18,749 nt of DNA, taken from positions 1 through 18,749 of the forward strand of contig JADGJL010000535.1 of assembly GCA_027600665.1 (NCBI GenBank), written 5' to 3'. This DNA comes from Irineochytrium annulatum (lineage: Eukaryota > Chytridiomycota > Chytridiomycetes > Chytridiales > Chytridiaceae). The notes below the pieces were generated by a model. The model searched no databases, was not told the origin of the DNA, and saw only the letters and a list, made by a program, of their open reading frames with translations. How positions within the stretch are numbered: position 1 is the first letter of the stretch; every line of letters starts with the position of its first letter. The translations under genes and the position numbers were made by a program. This document shows, piece by piece, positions 1 through 10,430 of this stretch.

Positions 1-1
1 G

Positions 2-829
2 CTATCTTTCCTCGACTCCCCCCCATCCTCCCCAGTCGCCGTCCAGCAGCGTTCGGCACACGACGCGCTCCTCTCACTCCTCCCAACGGCCACGACCGTA
101 TCCACGACCCCACGTGGCTCCCTATTCGATGACGACTCCGACTCGGATGCCGACACCGACACCGCGCTGTGGGCCACTGTCTGGGCCGCTGAACGCAACC
201 GATCCGCCGTCGCGTCCTTCTCGGTGCCGCTGACGACCCCGCTGCCGGAGACTCAGCCCGTCCCTCTACCCCAGTCCCCAATCACGCCGATCTCGCCATC
301 GTCACCACCGAGTTCCCCGCCCTCCTCCCTCCGCCGCAGCCGCAGCCGCACCCTCCCGCGACCGACATCCATCCTGTACCCGACCCGCCCTCGCACGCCT
401 CCCCCGTCACCGGGACGCACGCCACCGCCCGCTGGGTCGGACTACGATAGCGACGACAACCGCACGCCGCGATTCCAGCGATCGATGTCCCACCACGCGA
501 GCGTCACAGACGACATGCCGCACTTGGCCCTGAACCGCGCCACGATGCCGCCCGGCGCGCTGTCCGCGCTTCTGGCGAATGGCGGCATCGAGGTCGACGG
601 GTCTGGGAACCCTGTTAGTGTTTCGCGGTCGTTGACGATTGGCAGGGACAAGGAGAGGGAGGCGAAGGGGAAGGGCGTGAAGGCTTTGAGGTACTTGTCG
701 AGGATGATGACGGGTGGCGGACATGGTGTGGTGCAGCATTTGGCAGGTGGGGAGTTGGTTCCGCGGGGCGGGAGAGAGATGGAGAGGAGCATGTCACTGC
801 CAAGGATGACGGGGGCGAAGGGACGGTGA
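2..829 (+). CDS. Hypothetical Ser/Pro/Arg-rich, probably disordered protein (C-terminal part, cut by window edge)
   Basis: The frame is open from base 2 to a TGA at 827-829, giving 275 residues with no 5' end in the window, so the true start or an upstream exon lies outside. I recognise no domain. In order there is an acidic Asp/Ser patch (about residues 40-55), a long Pro/Ser/Arg-rich stretch with PPPSP and SR-type runs (about 70-145), a less biased middle, and a basic C-terminus ending in GAKGR. Two peptides match the mode-1 14-3-3 consensus R-S-x-S/T-x-P: RSRTLP (nt 341-358) and RSMSLP (nt 785-802). The low complexity suggests a disordered regulatory or signalling protein, which is inference. 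Coding is supported by the long open frame and by the C-rich to G-rich sense-strand shift seen in the clearer genes nearby. An intron near the left edge cannot be excluded. Confidence 0.6.
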   Translation, partial: LSFLDSPPSSPVAVQQRSAHDALLSLLPTATTVSTTPRGSLFDDDSDSDADTDTALWATVWAAERNRSAVASFSVPLTTPLPETQPVPLPQSPITPISPSSPPSSPPSSLRRSRSRTLPRPTSILYPTRPRTPPPSPGRTPPPAGSDYDSDDNRTPRFQRSMSHHASVTDDMPHLALNRATMPPGALSALLANGGIEVDGSGNPVSVSRSLTIGRDKEREAKGKGVKALRYLSRMMTGGGHGVVQHLAGGELVPRGGREMERSMSLPRMTGAKGR

Positions 830-1695
830 TATAGCAGCGGCTTCGTGGAGGGTGCAGGACGTGTGAGCAGGTCGTACGAAAGGAAGGAGGGGTGCATTAT
901 ATGCTGCGGCAGAGGTGGCCTTAGGTGGAGAAGATGGAAACGGAGGGAAGTTCTTGGCAAGGGGATAGAGAGGGAGATGGGCACTTGGGAGTGAAAAGTT
1001 TGGCTGTTTGCACGTCGTGCGAGGTTAGTTGTGTGGACGCGGCAATTCTTGTCGGTTGCTGGCCCTTGGCTTAAAGGAAGGGAAAGAATCTGACGGAGAA
1101 CGAGGCAGTTTCGAAGGGGCGGTCAACCGGCGTGGCTGCGGCGAAGTGATCCCCACGTATGCGCGTGATCGCAAGCAAAACGTTATTATTTTCTTATCCG
1201 CGTGGAAGTTTCCCACATTCCCGTCATTGCGATCGTTTCTCGGTTTATAGTTTGTCTGCGTTTTGAGTTTTACGTATGTTCTATGACGGGTGCCCATTGC
1301 ATAGTTGATGTTCGTTGGTTCTTTTACACACCACTCATTCAGTGTCCTCGATCAAATTCTATTTATTCTCGTACGTTGCACCATCCTCTTTGTGTTAAAA
1401 TCGCACCCTCGGTAAGCATTGCAACCAAGTGACCTTGGTGTCTGTCACGTTTCTTTGGTAGTAGAGTTCTCTGTTTTCTCTTGTAGTATTTAATTCTATG
1501 ATGTCCTTCGTACGTGCTCAGTGCAAAGCAATATACATGTTGCTTTATTTTTGAATTTTGACCAACGTTGTTCACTTCGTTTTCTCCTGATTTCTTCTTC
1601 TTAACGTCGTCTCTGTCTCTTCTCGATACTTAAAAGGATGTGCTGAAAGTGATGCAGTTTCATTCTGAACTCGTTCGTCCGATTCTCACTTAGAG
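830..1695. other. Intergenic region between the first two genes
   Basis: The first 200 bases after the stop codon are purine-rich and probably 3' UTR. From about 1180 the DNA becomes T-rich, as expected of a promoter and 5' leader. Only short, mutually overlapping open frames occur (for example 1029-1250), with no recognisable protein. A CTTAAAAGG stretch near 1629-1637 lies about 60 bases before the next ATG and could be a TATA-like element, but this is weak. Confidence 0.5.
1652..1693 (+). promoter_or_regulatory. Possible upstream ORF in the leader of the F-box/ankyrin gene
   Basis: An ATG at 1652 opens a 13-codon frame that stops with TAG at 1691-1693, only two bases before the main ATG at 1696. 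A second, minimal frame (ATG TGC TGA) lies at 1638-1646. If the transcript starts upstream of these, they could dampen or condition translation of the main protein. The transcription start is unknown, so both may lie outside the mRNA. Confidence 0.3.
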
Positions 1696-4600
1696 ATGGG
1701 AGACCTCGTCCTCGACCTCAGCTTGGACTCGCTGCCGCAGCTGGTGCTTTGGGAGGTAAGGGGTCCGTGCTTCGTGGAATGCTGCTGAGGCGTTATGTGC
1801 TCTTGGAGATGGGGAACGAAGTGCTGGCGGAGGCGTTCATCAACCTAGCGGACACGGGGACCACACGGACGAGGCAGCCTGGGGACTCGTTTGGTTCAGG
1901 ATGAGCCTTTGGCAGTCGGTGGAGGAGACTGGGAGTGGTTGAAGGGTTCCATCGGCCGCCATTAACACTGACTCAGGTCGCCTTGTTCCTTCCAATCCCC
2001 GTCCTACCTCTCCTTGCCACCCTCTCCAGACGGTCGCGCTCATCGTTCCTCTTCGTCTCCTCCGTCCACTTTCTGGCCCGTCACGACACCATCCGCCGAT
2101 GCGTCTGCCTCCCCTTTCTCACGGTGCCCTGTTCGCATAGGGCCGCCAAAATACTGGCCACCGGCTGCCTTTCTCGCTGTCTGGCCCGGCGGCTGTTCTT
2201 TGGCGAGCACCTCTGTGACACATCCGTCGCCACTAGGCCTCTGCCGAGAGAGTCTGTCCGCGCCACCATGACGGCGTTCCGCGACGTCATGCGCCACCCC
2301 GGGGTCCATCCGCTCGTCGCTATCTCTGGATCTAACAGGCAATCAATCGCCGGCGCCAAGATTACCTACGAGCCCGCGGGAGTACAGGCGGCTGCCTTGC
2401 AGCTGAACGTCGACGCCACGCCCCTTTTTGCGGCAATTTGTTGGTGGTCGTCCTTCTCCCCTCCCGGCAAGCCCGCCGCGAACTATCTCGTCCGTCTCCG
2501 CAATAAGTACGACCGGTCTAACTCTTTCGTCGAGCGCGCGGCGGCCCACGACGAGGCGGACGTCGCCGTCTGCAGGGACGTTGTCAAATACTACTTGTCC
2601 CTCAGGCACCCGCTCATGACCGACGCCATCATCAACCTGGCCGCGCGCGCTGCGGCGGCTCACTCGCGCGCTGACTGCGTGGTCCTCATCCTCTCCGATT
2701 CCCGTGTCAACACCTTGTCGGCAACGGACGCCGACGTCAAGGCCCTCCATTACGCCATTGAGAATGGCGACGCCGATTCAACCGTTACCCTCCTCGCGAC
2801 ACGGAAGATCCCGCTAACGGGGCGCGTCGTTCGGGACCTTGCGGGCAACATCGAGGTGTTCCGGGCGGTCAAGCGCGCCGGCATCATCGCGGACGGTGAT
2901 TCCGCCGTGACGGACGTGATCGGGCGATGGCTGTGGGACCACGCGGCTGTCGAGGTGCTGAGGGCCGGCGTTTTGTGCCCTCGAGACGCGCTCACGGTGG
3001 CGTTCAAAATCAAGGCGCTCGACATATGCGAGGAGATCCTCCTGGCGCACTGGCACGCCATGATCCCGGAGGACGTAGTCACGTTTGCAGCCGAGCTTAA
3101 TCTCGGGCTATTGGCGCGGCTGTTGCTGCTGGTTAGCGACCTGGCGACGAAGAACCCGTTCACGAAAGGTTTCGAGGAAAGGTTGGGCCGCGCGGGGAGT
3201 GCACTTGAGGTCGAGGCTTTGAGTGCTGAGATACATAGGGAGCGACGGGGTGTTGAGAGGCGTATTGGCGAGTTAAGAGAGATGCGGAGGGATTTTCAGC
3301 GCTACATGAGTGAAGGGTGTGTGCCTGATGAGGCAAGTGTGGCCGAGGATGGCGAGTGCGCGGAAGGGGGGGAGGAGACGGGGCACGCCGGGACATACAA
3401 GTCTGGCGCGACATGCGCGCCGAAGGAGGGCACCAGGACCGTCGAGGATCGCGGAGTCCTGCACGAGGAGGATTACATCATGGACGACGTCGCGTTGGGT
3501 CAATCGCGCGACGGAACTTTTCGGCTTACGGAACGACTGGCCGATCCGAAGAGTGTGATCTCCCCGTTAATCGATCTCGCCTGCTCATGTCGCCTAGGCT
3601 TCATCTCACGCGTTGAAAGCCTACTCGCGAACCACGCCAACCTCGCCATCACCGGGAAGGTCATCCACAACGCCATCGTCGGGCGTCACGAGGACGTTCT
3701 CAAGTTTCTCCTTAAGTCCGACAGGCTTGAGCCCGGCGTTGTGGATAATCTGGCATGCCTCCGTGCGGTCGATCTTAGCGTGAACGTGTTCCGGATGATC
3801 ATCAAGACGCGCCAGGCGCACATGCAACCGGGCGAGTTGGACGCGGGCTCTATCCTCCGTGCCGCCGTGACCCGCGGGAAGATCGATATTGTCAGGTGTA
3901 TTACGAAGATATTTGACCTGACCGCGTCGAGCACTCCGCCCACACCACCTCTAGCCATCGCTAGCCTTCAGAACGCGCTCAACCAGGCCTGCCTTTTCGG
4001 TGAAACCGAAATTGCCGCTTACCTCCTCACCTTGCCAAACGTGGACCCGGGCTTCTGCGACGGCATCGCGTTGTCCAAGGCCATCTCCGGCTCCAGCAAG
4101 GACGCCATCCGTCTCCTCCTTAAGACTCGTAAATCGAACGCCGCCGCGGATGCTAACGCACACCTCCGCCGCGCCTGCGAGGACGGCCTTACCGACGTCG
4201 TTTCCCTCCTCCTTACGGATAGCGCCGTCGCCATAGGGTCCGGACGGGGTCGCGCGCTGACGGTAGCCGCCGAGTTCGGTTACGCTGACATAGTACGTCA
4301 ACTGCTGGCTACGAACCGGATCACGGGTCATGCCGGGGCGCTGCGGGCTGCCGCGCGTAACGGCCACGGTGCCGCGCTGCGGTTGCTCTTAGCCTGCCCG
4401 GAGTCGGACCCCTCAAGCCGAGAGCACTTGGCCCTCAGGCTCGCGGCTGGCGAAGCTGGATCGGAGGAGATCGTTACTGAGTTGCTGCAGGCTTGTCCGG
4501 ATGGCGTGCCTACGGGGCCACGTTTGAAGGCGCTGTCGGCGGCCGCGAAATCGGGGAACGCGATATGCGTCATGGCGTTGTTGAGAACTTTTTCGGGCGA

Positions 4601-5297
4601 GGGGAAGAGGAATAGCGGGGGCGTACGTAAGGTAATGGGGGATCAAGGGGATGTTGACGATGCCACGGGGGATGGCGGCATCCGAGACGCGGAACAGGAG
4701 CCGGATGAAGAAAAGGACCGGGTCGTCAACGTGGACGCTGGCGGCGACGTTACCGCGTCGCTTTCGTCGATATGCGAGAGCGCGTTTAGGACTGCAGCTA
4801 AACGCGGGCGCGTCGAAACCCTACGGGTCCTGTGGGAGTCCGGCCACGTCCGTCGCTCGGTGGCCATGCGCACGCATCTCAATGCTATCTGGTGTGGCAG
4901 GGAAGATGTCGTCGGCGCGCTTCTGGGATACGAAGAGCTTAGAGTTGGTATTTCGGCGAGGCTGTTGGACTCCGCTGTCCGGGCGAAGAACCCCGGGATC
5001 GTGCGTCAGTTATGGTCTCTCCCGCAAAGCGCATTCGCGGGCGGTCGGAAAGAGATTTCCGCTGCCTTCGCCGTCAAGTTTGGGGGTGTGGACGTCTTGA
5101 GGTGTCTGTTCGATGTTGGCGCGCTCAATCGGGATCCAAATGGTGCGGACTACTGGGTTGCGATGGCATCGGCGAGGGAGACTCAGCGGTTTGAGATCGT
5201 GCAGTATCTGGTGGATAATTGGGGAGGAAACTTTGAGGAATGGGCGAGGTCGGAGCTGCCGGAGGTTAGGCGTGACCTAGTCCTCTTCATCTTCTAA
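1696..5297 (+). CDS. F-box protein with degenerate ankyrin-like repeats (two exons, about 1126 residues)
   Basis: The model is join(1696..1755, 1977..5297). Exon 1 (20 codons) ends at GAG|GTAAGG and exon 2 starts after CTCAG at 1976; both are phase 0. Joining them creates SLPQLVLWEVALFLPIPVL (residues 13-31), a good match to the first part of an F-box, which neither exon holds alone. F-boxes bind Skp1 and recruit substrates to SCF ubiquitin ligases. Helical repeats of about 30-33 residues of the type A-A-x-x-G-x-x-D-I-V-x-x-L-L fill residues about 170-420 and 548-1109, best read as diverged ankyrin repeats for substrate binding. Between them lie a charged probable coiled coil (about 430-470) and an acidic/Gly-rich linker to about 540; a second acidic insert falls at about 892-948. 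Base composition resets near the linker, so a fusion of two genes is possible. F-box plus repeats is well supported; the exact repeat family is less so. Confidence 0.8.
1756..1976 (+). other. Intron 1 of the F-box/ankyrin gene (phase 0)
   Basis: This 221-nt intron begins GTAAGG and ends ACTCAG, with a branch-like TAACACTGAC just upstream of the acceptor. Frame continuity and the restored F-box support it. An ATG within the intron (1935 frame) would extend exon 2 upstream but would lose the F-box start. Confidence 0.75.
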
Positions 5298-6699
5298 GAT
5301 TGGTATGAACGTGATCCTCCAGTGGACAACTCTAACATGCGACGGTAGACTACCAAGCTCGCAAAGCCATCTCATATCTGAGTATACCTGAGTGTACTTA
5401 TTCGACTCAATGTGTTGTTTTTTTCCCCCTATGTTTTCACGGTCTCTCATTGCTATCCATTGCCATGCTGGTATTCGTTTTAAGTGTTTTACTGCCATTG
5501 TACCTTGATTTTCCGGTTCACGCTGGCCCTCCACCTTTCCTTGTTAACAGTTTTTCGTTAATATTTCGGGTTCACCATTATGCTTCATTACGACCTTTAA
5601 CTAAGATTTTACGATTATCCGTTCTTTTTCCTCTCAATCTCTTCGTCGATTGCTGCATATGGCGAATCATCATCACACCTTTTCGCAGTCACCAAATCTC
5701 AGGCGTATTCTCACCATTATCGCATTGCTTGCTCAAGCATCTATCGTTTGTCATTATGTTTTCGTTTTTATTAGTCTTTACACGTCTTTCTCTCTCGTCA
5801 ACACAACGTCTTCGCCTGTTCGTAAGGTCATTCTTGTGTACCTTTCGTCCCTGATCGTTGTGGCTTGTCCAACGTTGCTGCCCCCTTCTCTCTTCTTCTT
5901 TTGTCTGCCGGCGGACTTATTCATCGTGATAAACTAATAAGTCCTTTTTGAGAACGATCCTAAGCCAGATACAAAAGTAGAGCAGTTGTTTTGATGTTGC
6001 ATCCGAACAGGTCCTATAAGAACAGAACTTTCGCGGAAAACAAATTCGAATGCGGTAAAACGGGCATGCGGAAGTAAAAGTACTATGCCAGAATAATACC
6101 CTTTAACAGTCTGTATAGTCGAACAACGAATATGTCGAAAACTTGCTACCAAAGTCAATCGTTGACGCCGAGTATCCCAGGAACAGAAAGACGCTTCTTG
6201 CGCAACTACCTAATCCTCTCCTTCCACCGCTGGTTTCCACTGCTCGACGAAGTAACCCAGCTCGGGACGCCCCTAGGCCTAAGGCATCCCACCAAACATC
6301 TGCTGACGTTGGTCGTGGCAGTCAAAGAGCTAGAACATTACAACAGCAGCCTTACTTGGCCGTGGGCGAAGTCCCGCGCGCCTCCATGTACGGATGCACT
6401 ACTGTTTCTTCCCCGCGGCAGTCCTGCTCGACCATCCACGCCATGTATCAAAACATCCATTCTGACGTGAAATATACCCCTTCAAGCGAATCCACGCATC
6501 CGCCTCCGTCCGCCAAGCCCTTCAATGCAAGCCCCATCAAGGGATCGCAACGATCAACGCCGGGACGCCTCATCTTGCCGCCGAATTGCACGATCCGCAG
6601 CAACGACGAAGAGCTGGACCTCGCTGTTGGCAAGCGGGCAGGTCCCTTGCGACGCGAATGCAATGTGAGGAAATTGACGATTTAAATCACAACACAAGG
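5298..6699. other. Intergenic region; T-rich then GC-richer, no convincing gene
   Basis: Bases about 5400-5935 are strongly pyrimidine-rich on the + strand and AT-rich, consistent with 3' UTR and spacer. From about 6130 the GC content rises, and two overlapping + frames stay open: 6132-6470 (112 codons, ATG start, weak context) and a frame ending at 6685 that has no ATG at its left end. Neither resembles a known protein and they cannot both be real. The stretch could be leader DNA of the next gene, a small unknown gene, or coding remains. Confidence 0.45.
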
Positions 6700-8653
6700 A
6701 TGAAGGAGACCGAGACGGCCACTCGCCAGCAGCATGCCGACGGGAAGAGGGAAGCGCCGTCGGGAGGAGCTGTCTCCGTCCAATCATCGGTCGGGGCGGC
6801 CCTCCAGCGCAGTCTCGATGTCCTCCAGCAGGCCCTTCGCGGCGTCACTTCGACCGAAGACCTCTCGTCCGCTGTGAGCATGTGCCGTTTGGCTCTGGCT
6901 CTCCCGGACGAGAGCGAGGTCGTCGCCCGCTCGGCGGAGCCTGGGCATCTCCAAAATCACGCGAAGTTGCCAGCCTGCCAGAGGCTGCCAGAGGAGCTTC
7001 TCCAGGAAATTTTCGCGTTCGTGGTGGAGAGGGAGTGGTGGGAGGATGCACCAATTTCGGATGGATCGGACGGGATGGAGGAGGGCGAGGGTCTGTTCAG
7101 GATCGGGAGCGGAAGGCGAGACATGTGGGAGTGGAGAAGGTGGAAGGACCTTTTGGATTTGAGGCTCGTCTGCAGGGTTTACGCGGAGTCGGCGGTATGC
7201 TTCGCTGTGCTTCTCTTCTTCCTAACGTGATCTAAATGCTTCGTCGCTTCAGTCCGCCATTCTCTTTCGTGGCGCCAGTATTAACGTCAGCGATCTGTTT
7301 TATCAAGAGCGTCTCTTTAATGGACTTCTCTCCCGCACGTCCACAGTTCCTCGGCATATTCGCTGCCTCTGGCTCGAACTACCGCATGATGGAGACTTAA
7401 AGGCACTAAGTCGCTTTTTGAATAATCTAAAGACTTCCTGCGTCAGCGTGCAAAGGTTGACGATAAAGTAAGAATGAGGCTGCGCCTGACTGCAACAGAA
7501 ATATTAACCTTCCAATCACAGCTTAATGTTCAGCCGCTCGTCTTCGTCGGGTCCCCGTCTGCTCCCACCCATTCCGACTTTCCCGCTTAACCCCGTCTTG
7601 CACCTTCACCTCCATTTCCCCTCGGCCGAACAACCGACCCTTGATGCCCTGCCGGCAAACGTCCACTCCGTCCACCTCGACCCGCCCACGGCCCCGCCGA
7701 ACCCTCAGTCCCTCCTAACTCTTTTCGCCCACCCTCCGACAGCGAGCACCCTCCGCTCCCTCACGCTCCCAATCGCCGACGGTCCTCAAAGCGGTCATCG
7801 CCTCCTTCATACGCTTCTCCACCTCCTCCCTCTCTCGCGCCTTGAGCATCTCCACCTCATCCTCGCGGGCCTCGAGCCCACCCGCGCCTCCGACGATGTC
7901 CCCGGCAATGCCAAAAAGCACCAGTTCGGTCCCTGCGACACGCTCCGCACCCTCACCCTCACCTCCACCAAGGTCAACGCCCGCACCCACCATAACCGCT
8001 CGACCGCCCTCCTCCTTCGCGTCCTCCCCTCCTGCCCCATGCTCCGCCGTCTCACCCTCCTGCCGGCACGCTACTGGTGCATGGACCGCAGCCCGCTCCC
8101 CGCGCTCCTGGACGGCGCCACTTCCGCTTCATCCCCCGCGTCCGCCGCTTCGCGCCCGCGCCTACCGCTGGAGGTCGCAATCGGGTGCGGCAAGTACGGT
8201 CCGCAGCCTGCGACGCTCGAGGAGGCCGCGGCGTCGACGGGTCCGCAGCGATTCCCTAGGCCCGTGAGCTGCGGCGGGTGCGTGCACGACGCCGGCGCGC
8301 CGGGCCTGTCGATGAGGGGGATGATGGAGCTCCACGCCGAAGGCGTCGCTGCCGATCTGGTCGGGGAGGTGCTGGGATCGGAGGGCGGCGGGACGGCTGG
8401 TGGGGGGTTGCTTTTGTGGAGGATGTTGAGGGATTTGAGGCGGAGGGGTGTGACGAGGTTTGAGTATGAAGGCGTAGAGTTGATGGGTGTTTGGCTGGAC
8501 CAGGGTGGAGTCGATGGGCGGGCCGCCGTGGCGTTCATCAGGGAGTTTTTTCGGGAAGTTATTGGTTGTGGGAACGATGGAGAGGAAGCATTAACGAGGT
8601 TTAAACTAAGGGGCTGGAAGGGGTGGGATGAGTTCTTGTGGCTGACCATTTGA
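6700..8653 (+). CDS. F-box protein with leucine-rich C-terminal region (three exons, about 613 residues)
   Basis: The model is join(6700..7194, 7253..7467, 7522..8653). Residues about 95-110 read RLPEELLQEIFAFV, helix 1 of an F-box, and residues about 151-164 read LLDLRLVCRVYAES, its second half. Between them is an insertion of about 38 acidic/Trp-rich residues. The middle exon (71 codons plus two bases) has no start codon and is visible only by splicing; frames agree across both introns (phase 0 and phase 2). The third exon carries LRSLTLP, LEHLHLIL, LRTLTLTS and LRRLTLLP (about residues 313-420), like degenerate leucine-rich repeats. The likely role is substrate adaptor of an SCF ubiquitin ligase, with the LRR-like part binding substrate (inferred from the family). 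An ATG at 6658 would add 14 residues, but it has C at -3, whereas 6700 has A at -3. Confidence 0.75.
7195..7252 (+). other. Intron 1 of the F-box/leucine-rich gene (58 nt, phase 0)
   Basis: The donor is GCG|GTATGC, a branch-like CCTAACG lies inside, and the acceptor is GCTTCAG|TCC. Splicing joins the F-box to an open frame that runs 215 bases to the next donor. Confidence 0.75.
7468..7521 (+). other. Intron 2 of the F-box/leucine-rich gene (54 nt, phase 2)
   Basis: The donor is AAA|GTAAGA, branch-like CTGAC and TTAAC occur inside, and the acceptor is ATCACAG. The split codon AA+C gives Asn and leads directly into the long third-exon frame. Confidence 0.75.
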
Positions 8654-9347
8654 TCCGCTGCTCAACCGCGGGCCCTGGGTGGGTTGCTCGGAACTCCCGT
8701 GTATCGTTAATTCTTACATTTATGCTCTTCTTTGTTACACCGCGTAACCTATGCCGTACTACGACAAAGCATTTTCTGTTTACTTTACCACACCCACTTA
8801 AATTGACTATACACCATTTATAGACAGGAGGTCGCTGTGCTCCCCTATCTTTTACATTTAACTACCTATTTGAATTGCTGACAATTTGATGTTAGAGTTC
8901 GATCATAGAAATCAACTTCTGCGTCTTTTTTCGCAGATAATAACTTACGTTGTGCATACCGCAAATTTTCGGTGGTAGAGTAGAGGTGGGGTGTTCGGAA
9001 GGAAGCTTAACAGGGCTTAGTTTGCCATCCAGACTCGCAGTTAATTGGCGCCAATAAACTTCCGCCACAGGTTAAATTACAACAACATGCAATAGGAACA
9101 CATTGAGAGGAAGCAACTCGTTGGCAATTTGACAACACCCCTGGGCAAAAATATCACACAGGACAATGCAGAGATGCAAAAAAAAAGAAAAAAGTATAAC
9201 GGCAAAAAGAAGACCTCGACTTCACCCCACCGCATATCAATTGCACGCTTTCTGCGAGAAATAAGCCACGACTACCGCAAGCGAAAAGGAACGGAACTTC
9301 CTCCCTATTTAGAATCAACCAGAATGACGTTCAATGGCGTCAGCATC
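8654..9347. other. Convergent intergenic region between the F-box and BTB-like genes
   Basis: This AT-rich spacer receives the 3' ends of both flanking genes. An AATAAA at 9053-9058 on the + strand could serve the F-box gene about 400 bases upstream. An A-rich tract lies at about 9177-9193. No ORF of note is present. Confidence 0.5.
9053..9058 (+). terminator. Candidate polyadenylation signal (AATAAA)
   Basis: A perfect AATAAA hexamer lies downstream of the F-box/leucine-rich gene. The distance of about 400 bases is long for a 3' UTR, so the assignment is tentative. Confidence 0.3.
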
Positions 9348-10430
9348 TTACTCCTCGCGAATGCAATTCCTCTCGTCGACTTCCCCATCCTCCATCTCGT
9401 CCACCTGCTCCCCTTTGTCACCTGTCTGAACATCGTCGAGCAATGACGGAGGTTGCAACCGCTTCCTCTTGTTGCCGTTAACCTTATCGCCCTCATCTTC
9501 CGACGGCGTCGGCGCATCGGCATCAGACATAGACAAACGATGAAGAATCTCGCCCGATGCTTGAAAGTCCAAGCTCAAGGCCCTCATGAGCAGAGACAGG
9601 TTCCTTCCCGAGAGCGACCTCAGGAGCACCCTCCCGCCCTTGTTCAAGCTCCAATCATCGAGCTTCTTGCGGTTCAGCCCGGCCGCTATCATCTCCGCCC
9701 GCTCATTGACCAGCGCCGCGAACGGGATCGCGTGTGGCGGCCTCCCCATAGCCGACATGCCCGCCAGCATCTGGAGGATGTTTACAGCGTTGTGCGGGAT
9801 CCTCTCCTCGACCGTCGCGAGCAGGTCCCCGATCACCCTGAAGTCGACCCCATTTACAAAGGCCAACGGGAACGTGTGCCAAGCCCTGCTGTTGAAGGGC
9901 TTGTTCCCGAGCTTGGACACGCACGTCTCGTACAAGTCTTCCATCGCGAGGGCGCGGGCGTTGGCGATGTGCCGGGGCAGGTCCTGTGGCTCCGTGAGGA
10001 ACTTGCTCGGGTTGTAGAAATACATCAGCTCCTCCGGGAAGCAGTCCACGAAAGGCACGCGGATATCCAGCACCTCAATATAGCTCGAGTCCTCGTCTTT
10101 GTGCGCGGACTCCTCGATCATCTTGGCGAGGAAGGTGGAACGGGCCTTGAGGATTGGAGCGTGGACGTAGAAGAGCGCACCGCCCCAATCGTCGTCCGCG
10201 GCGCGGCCCCTGGCGCCGGCGCCGCTGAGCCCTTCGTCGATGACGAGGATGTGGGAGGCGGAGAGGGGATTGTTAAAGAGGTGGCGATGGTCGCGCTTGG
10301 GTGTTTGGAGGTCACCGGTGGCGGGATCGACGAGGACGGAGGAAATGGACTTCTGGCATCGCAGAAGCTTTAGCGCGCCGTCGAGGAGGATCCTCTTCCT
10401 TGAGACGCTTCCGGGGGCCGCCGCAGCCAT
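9348..10430 (-). CDS. BTB/POZ-like domain protein with acidic C-terminus (about 360 residues, no intron)
   Basis: The start is the ATG at 10430, with A at -3 and G at +4 (ACAATGG). The open frame continues 52 codons upstream without another ATG, so this start is preferred. Residues about 58-174 fit a BTB/POZ fold: a beta-rich start (HILVIDEG), then HAPILKARSTFLAKMIEE, the typical step where BTB proteins say that a part has to be within before it can be withdrawn from the surface, then a beta strand (YIEVLDI), a helix ending MYFYNPSKFL, and a final helix of the ANARALAMEDL type. A Gly/Ala/Arg loop interrupts it at about 68-84. The C-terminus has a possible nuclear signal (KRKR, about 321-324) followed by acidic residues. 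BTB proteins dimerise and often bring substrates to Cullin-3 ligases; the actual partner is unknown. The assignment rests on pattern and helix order, not on a catalytic motif. It converges with the upstream F-box gene. Confidence 0.6.
   Translation of the reverse strand: MAAAAPGSVSRKRILLDGALKLLRCQKSISSVLVDPATGDLQTPKRDHRHLFNNPLSASHILVIDEGLSGAGARGRAADDDWGGALFYVHAPILKARSTFLAKMIEESAHKDEDSSYIEVLDIRVPFVDCFPEELMYFYNPSKFLTEPQDLPRHIANARALAMEDLYETCVSKLGNKPFNSRAWHTFPLAFVNGVDFRVIGDLLATVEERIPHNAVNILQMLAGMSAMGRPPHAIPFAALVNERAEMIAAGLNRKKLDDWSLNKGGRVLLRSLSGRNLSLLMRALSLDFQASGEILHRLSMSDADAPTPSEDEGDKVNGNKRKRLQPPSLLDDVQTGDKGEQVDEMEDGEVDERNCIREE

Noticed and set aside
9453..10373. Long + strand open frame of 306 codons opposite the BTB-like gene
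   Set aside because: It is antisense to the BTB-like gene, has the Arg/His/Val-rich composition of a shadow frame, and shows no domain.
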